Assembly: GCA_034766995.1 (NCBI GenBank)
Contig: CM068323.1
Coordinates: forward strand, 22,828,346-22,892,345
Reading direction: 5' to 3'
DNA from: Acanthacorydalis orientalis
Lineage: Eukaryota; Arthropoda; Insecta; Megaloptera; Corydalidae
Length of the DNA: 64,000 nucleotides
The notes below the pieces were generated by a model. It did not search any database and had not been told where the DNA came from. It saw only the letters and a program-made list of their open reading frames with translations. How positions within the stretch are numbered: position 1 is the first letter of the stretch; each line of letters begins with the position of its first letter. Shown in pieces: positions 58,904 to 64,000 of the stretch. A program made the translations under genes and the position numbers.

Positions 58904-61220
58904 TTTAGATATTAAAATATATAACTGTAATTCATAACCTGCTGACTTTCAACTTCAACTGGATATATGTTGAATTTAGATGGATTATGAGTGATATGAA
59001 TATTTTATAACACTAAGAATGTCACTGATATTAGTAGGATTGCAAATTTCATTTCATATAACTTGTGTAATGCTTTCTTTGCAATGTCATATTTATATGA
59101 TGCATTATATAGCATTGAAAATATGCTGTAATATACGAATCCACGCATGCAAACATACATATTTATTCATTTGTATATATTACTTATATTTAAAACGATA
59201 TGTGATAAAGTCATGCAATATTTTAATACTAATATGTACCACATAGTTATGAATAATGAACAAGTTGTACAGAAAAGAATGGTGTTTTATAAATGTGCGT
59301 CAGATTGATTTGATAAAACATGTGTTTTAATAATGAGTTTTATTTACAAGTTAAGATATGTATGTTATTTTTAGGATATGTATAAGATACAGATGTCTGT
59401 AATACGTATAAAAATTTAAAAATATTAAAATCAAGAAACTTTTGTTTCTTTTCTGCAGCTCAATTGTTGTTGAATAGAGGTTATTTTAGCTTTCCTCTTC
59501 TATGAGTCTCGAGTACAGAAACTTATGAAATATGCATATAAAATTTTCTGACTGTATCGTGAATTGAAAGTAGTTACTAAGATGTAGAGTAATTTTTCGT
59601 AACTATCAGAAGAGACGTTTCATTTATTATGGTTAGTAGAAGTTCAAACTGCCTCTGAAGGAACATTCTTACAGGCTTTTTTTATTCAAAGTTTGTGTCT
59701 AAGAAAAAAGGACTATCTACTTACATTCTAATTAAATAAATTTGTGATAAACTGGTATTTTATGTATTAAAATAGATGTGAAATTAAAAAAATATTGGAA
59801 ATGTGAAGTAACATCTTAATTTTCAATATAATTATTAATTTCACATACTCGAAAAAATATTCGAGGCTTATGGTAGAGTAAAAGATACAAAACGAATGAT
59901 TTGATTTATCTTAAGTATTGATAAGCTTCGACACGTCTGAAATTTATTTTTTTCTTGAAATATAAATCAAGATCTGGATAGATATGCAAAAATATCGAAT
60001 TTTTTTAGACATGCAAAAATAAAGAATTGTAGAGCATTTAGTAAAATATGGCTGAACATAATTAAATTACACGGTTATGGTTTCATTTCAATTATTTGAT
60101 ATTGCTGTGTTGTGTCTTCTTTCAGATTGTACAACGCTAAAACCTTTAACACACCCGGTACAATTTAAAATCTATACGGTGTCTTTTATTTTACTTAAAG
60201 AATAGAGAGATAATCATAAAATGATAACAGTAATAATTAAGTTTCATGATAAGAAAATATAGAGATTAATTATCGACTTTTTGCACGTGAAATATCACAA
60301 ATTATTCTAATCAAATTAAAACAGCGTTATACATCGATAAAATATTGAAACAATGTTATACTATAATTATATATATATATATTATAACAAAATTATTCTT
60401 TTAATATAAGAAAATAGTTATATAAAAAATAAAAAAAGCACTTACATTCTTTTACAAGTGATAATAAAGTAGAAAAACTTGTAGAAATCTGCTTACCTGT
60501 AAAAATAAAAATAAGTATTAATAAAAAATTTTAAGTACTGCCATTTAAAAAAATATTTTTTAGATTAATCATTTAAATTAGAGTTAAATATATATTTTTT
60601 GTATATATATATATATATATAATTCGTTTCATGACAGTTTCGTTTTACATTTGAATTACAAATCTGTTATTAATGTTGGAGTTTGAACTGTAGAATAGAT
60701 AAGGAGACGAAAACTCAATTAATGATAGAAAGTAAATGTTAGTTGTGAAGTTTTTGACGCAATACAGCACGAGACCATTTTTCATAATACAGTGTTGATC
60801 AATAAAAAAAATTTAAAAAATGATCGTTTCGAATACAAGCGAGCATATGGCGGTGACTGTGAAAGAAAAATGATGGTTCATGATGAAAAAAAAGCTCTAA
60901 CCCTAAACACTTAATCAATTTTTTCTTTATATTGATTAACTTGAGTCACTTATACTTGGCAACCATTTTGATGTATTAGGTCGACCGAAAGTATGATAGC
61001 AAGGGATTGAAATATTGCCGATACAGGTTTGCCCGTTTGACATATCATAATTTATCTTTATCGCGGAGTAACCAGTGCAGTTTATTATTTTTGATAGTTT
61101 TGACACGGATTTACAATAGTTTATCTTTTTTTTTCTTCAAAGAAGAAAGATTCGTGGATGTGTTCTTTGGAAGAATTTAAAATTATTTAATTATTTTGTA
61201 TTTATTTTAAATCATACATC
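58903..61220. other. AT-rich non-coding DNA
   Basis: A 75-codon frame at 59,019-59,246 is unrecognised. Small (TA)n tracts lie at about 60,368-60,382 and 60,603-60,620. A mixed patch at 60,835-61,080 contains GCGAGCATATGGCGGTGAC. Confidence 0.55.
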
Positions 61221-61223
61221 CAT

Positions 61224-61263
61224 TTATCATATATATATAATATATTATATATATATGATAAAT
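61224..61263. repeat. Near-perfect palindrome
   Basis: ATTTATCATATATA... meets ...ATATATATGATAAAT; the arms differ by one TA unit. It sits 11 bp before the larger palindrome. Confidence 0.85.
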
Positions 61264-61274
61264 TATATATATAT

Positions 61275-61334
61275 AAAATAAATATAATATATTATAAATA
61301 TATATATATATTTATAATATATTATATTTATTTT
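61275..61334. repeat. Perfect 60-bp palindrome, no spacer
   Basis: Left half 61,275-61,304 (AAAATAAATATAATATATTA...) and right half 61,305-61,334 (...TAATATATTATATTTATTTT) are exact reverse complements at all 30 positions. It is A/T only but not a simple TA run, so the exact match over AAATAAATATAAT is informative. Together with 61,224-61,263 it makes a 110-bp cruciform-prone tract. Confidence 0.93.
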
Positions 61335-61339
61335 TCATA

Positions 61340-61992
61340 ATATTGTTTACTAAGTTCGCACTATTTTCCATAAATACTCTAGGTAACATTATGATAAATA
61401 TTATTTTTTATTTAACAAGTGGCCTGATAAATATGGAATGAATAAATGACTAGAAGAAGTATGTAACGAAGGAAAAGAATTTATTTTTGCAAGGCACTAG
61501 AAAACAATTGATTGATAAGCAACTCAGCTTCGAACCAGTAAAGAGTTACTTACTTAATTTTTCTTAATTTCATTTTATTCATGTCGTTAAATAAATAAAT
61601 TAAATTAAATTTCTATTCGAAACAATAATATATTTAAACTTTTGTATAGTAATATATATAGAACTAATGATGAAAAGTGTTGAAACATTATTTTTAAATG
61701 TTCAATGTTTCAAAAGTTTGTTGAAATCGAGCATTGATTTAAAATAATGAAATTAAATTACATTTCGTTACAATTGTCAGACTGTTTGACTGCGATTTCT
61801 TTTTTTCCATTGAAAGAACAGTTCCCGACCTTCTGTGTAATTAAATTATTCAAATTGATTTGTATTGCCAACAAACCGATTATAAACACTGTTCCCGATT
61901 GAATGCTAGAAATCAAACAATAATTTCACTTTAAAAGATTTCTCATTTACTAATTTAAACTTGATTTAATTTTCTTAATGGATATATGTATA

Positions 61993-61993
<1 letters not shown>
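61340..61993. other. AT-rich non-coding DNA
   Basis: Nothing recognised. Confidence 0.6.

Positions 61994-62056
<63 letters not shown>
61994..62056. repeat. Interrupted (TA)n tract
   Basis: Two TA runs separated by ACATA and ended by TGTATAT, itself roughly self-complementary. Confidence 0.94.
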
Positions 62057-62351
62057 TGAAAAATAATTAGTTTTCACAGCACAACGAAAAATAAATAATC
62101 CTTTATGAATGTAATTTTGTTGACATATGATCAGACATGTTTTCTGTTAAGTGAATGTGAATGGATTAAAATGTGGAGCGATCTACAAATGTAAATATTT
62201 GCCAGAACTTATCCTTTAAACGTGTTTATGTAAAACGTAAATTCATAAATTAATTCAGAATATAAAGTTCAAACTCGTATATTTACTTTTTATTCTTGTC
62301 ATAAATAAGCACTCTGCTGCAGTAACTTAGAGTTATAAAAAACATACAAAC

Positions 62352-62353
62352 AT

Positions 62354-62392
<39 letters not shown>
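62352..62392. repeat. Compound (CA)4-(TA)n microsatellite
   Basis: CACACACA passes into TATATA; the reverse strand has the TA-to-TG order seen elsewhere. Confidence 0.94.
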
Positions 62393-62395
<3 letters not shown>

Positions 62396-63336
62396 GAAAA
62401 AAGATAAATTTTCATTAAGTATTTTCCAAAATTGAACTAAGTATTTGATACATTTTATTTTAGTATAAATATTTTTTCCAATATGAATAAATAGTTAATA
62501 ACCTCTTTGCTATTATTTTTAACGATATTTTTTTATAATTTATGATTTAGATTATATAATAAGTTATGTATAAGTTATTAAAATTATACCAAATATAATA
62601 GTTAAATACATAGGATATAAGGCAGATATAAAAATTGGAAAGTTATTATAGTAAAAATATATAGTATAATATAGTATAGGAAAAATATAAAAGTATTCTT
62701 AAAAATAAGAGATGTGGGAAGAAAGAAACGAGAAACAATTAGCTTATCCAAGATCACCACTACAATCAAACAGATACCGATAGTATTTAGTGTCACCTTT
62801 TCTAGTTCTAACAAATGTTCAATTCTTCAAATATAATGTATTTTTTTCGGTATTTTATAATTATTCTAACACATTAAAAGGTATTTAATAATTCCTTATT
62901 TTTTTTTCATGTGCCAATTAAAAATATTCAACAAATTTGATAATTATAATTAATTAATAATTAATATTTTATTTTATATCACACTGTGCACTTGCTATTA
63001 GCGATGTTTAACATTCGCTCCGTTGGTTCGAGGCTGGGTTGCTTAACTTGATGATTCACAATCAACGTTTGCATATACTCTCCCCTACAGTAGGCTCAGC
63101 CTTGTTTCTTTTAATAGGTATAGTCAGAATCATTTATATTATTACGAATAATCTTGAGTTTATAACCCATTAAATTTTATTATATATGGTTTACTTAGTA
63201 AAGCTGTTTGTCAATTACATCAAGATGAGCTTTTAACTAATTGCAATAATTTAAGAGTAGAAGGTTTATTTTAAATGTTTAATGACGAGTTTAAATTAAT
63301 TGATTGTCTATGAGTCTCAATATATAACTATAAAAT

Positions 63337-63339
<3 letters not shown>
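62393..63339. other. AT-rich non-coding DNA with one mixed patch
   Basis: 63,000-63,110 is mixed (CTCCGTTGGTTCGAGGCTGG, CTCTCCCCTACAGTAGGCTC). GGTTCGAGGC resembles a tRNA B box, but there is no A box or acceptor stem. No gene. Confidence 0.5.

Positions 63340-63391
<52 letters not shown>
63340..63391. repeat. (TA)26 microsatellite
   Basis: Pure TA run after AAATGGCA. Confidence 0.96.
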
Positions 63392-63396
<5 letters not shown>

Positions 63397-63399
63397 TAA

Positions 63400-63960
63400 A
63401 GGTTTGGTAACGATTCTCAAATGGAGTCAAGAGTGTGGAACATGGCATAATATCGAATAATGTTGCTGATTCTAGATTCAAGAACGAACTCTTCCGAAAG
63501 TTTCTCGTTATCAGTATCGGTGGAAATACCTTTTTAACATCACGTGCACAAGGCACTGCATGAACGCTCCATGTTTGTTTGCCTACGTGAGACTGCATAC
63601 ATTGGAAGGGTTCGCGGAAACGCAGCGCTACCACTTTCAGTGGTAAGCTAAGGAACTAAGAGTCGAGTGGCGCGAAATTTATATTCATAGTGTGTGCTCG
63701 CCTAATGGCACCGACACGGCGAGAGAGTGAAGCGTGAGCTTCAGCTTTAAGACCTTACCATTGCCTACACCACTCGCGAATATCTTCATTGATTCATATC
63801 TGCGTATAAATATGCAGGAGCACGTACGAGTTTTTGACCCAAGTTCACTATACATATAAAAGCCACGTCCCAATACTCTATATACGTTCTACTGCTCTAA
63901 AACGGCTTGAATAATTGTTGCTCGTACTGCAACCTTGCAAGATTTCTCTTAATGTACCGC
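63400..63960. promoter_or_regulatory. CG-rich island with TATA box at the window end
   Basis: Mixed sequence such as GTTCGCGGAAACGCAGCGC, CGAGTGGCGCGAAATTTATA and GGCACCGACACGGCGAGAG. The hairpin ACCAC-TTTCA-GTGGT is at 63,630-63,644, and GGTAAGC at its right foot is donor-like. TATAAAAGCC is at 63,855-63,864 after CACTATACA. Two reverse frames (80 codons, 63,634-63,392; 62 codons, 63,873-63,685) are not recognised. It may be the promoter region of a gene starting beyond the window. Confidence 0.35.
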
Positions 63961-64000
63961 GATTATATATTTTTTCATATGCGCACAGACATATAAATTT

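Overview
The window looks like non-coding nuclear DNA from an AT-rich eukaryotic genome. Animal, and among animals insect, is the most natural reading: CG dinucleotides are common rather than depleted, (TA)n tracts are everywhere, and no bacterial-style gene packing exists. A bee or other hymenopteran would fit this composition, but nothing seen proves the taxon. I find no complete protein gene, tRNA, rRNA or snRNA that I can defend.

Layout. (1) Bases 1 to about 6,985 are a satellite array with a 185/186-bp unit. Canonical units run forward (1-1,491), decay through a divergent array edge (1,492-2,236), flip to the reverse strand (2,237-3,040), pass through a palindromic centre of 9-bp GGCGGATAT-type repeats (centred on about 3,047), and run forward again (3,053-6,206) before the same divergent edge recurs (6,207-6,985). 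Single-base unit variants show a seven-unit higher-order repeat of about 1.3 kb present twice (3,241-4,538 and 4,539-5,835). (2) From about 7.0 kb to the end the sequence is essentially single-copy and very AT-rich. It is punctuated by about 45 perfect or near-perfect (TA)n tracts, several fused to (TG)n, (GA)n or GATA runs. (3) Short stretches with visibly more G+C and CG stand out: 24.05-24.56, 27.69-28.14, 31.14-31.65, 32.10-32.33, 34.57-35.08, 36.30-36.76, 41.98-42.33, 45.24-45.56, 49.42-49.64, 50.23-50.76, 51.54-52.38, 54.78-55.45 and 63.40-63.96 kb. These are the best places to look for conserved regulatory DNA or non-coding first exons. Two have donor-like splice signals (36,623 and 52,068), one has a full CRE palindrome (50,441), and four TATA boxes are notable (24,196; 34,952; 42,774; 63,855).

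Other structure: a perfect 30-bp-arm hairpin (15,928-15,990), a perfect 60-bp palindrome (61,275-61,334), a 14-bp-arm hairpin (40,347-40,378), inverted flanks around one (TA)n tract (28,764-28,865), two low-copy dispersed repeat families, and a decayed region resembling the end of a pogo/Tigger-type DNA transposon (49,107-49,260).

The window therefore reads as the edge of a heterochromatic satellite block passing into a long gene-poor intergenic or intronic domain. The satellite, with its inverted, foldback-like architecture and higher-order structure, is the most distinctive thing here.
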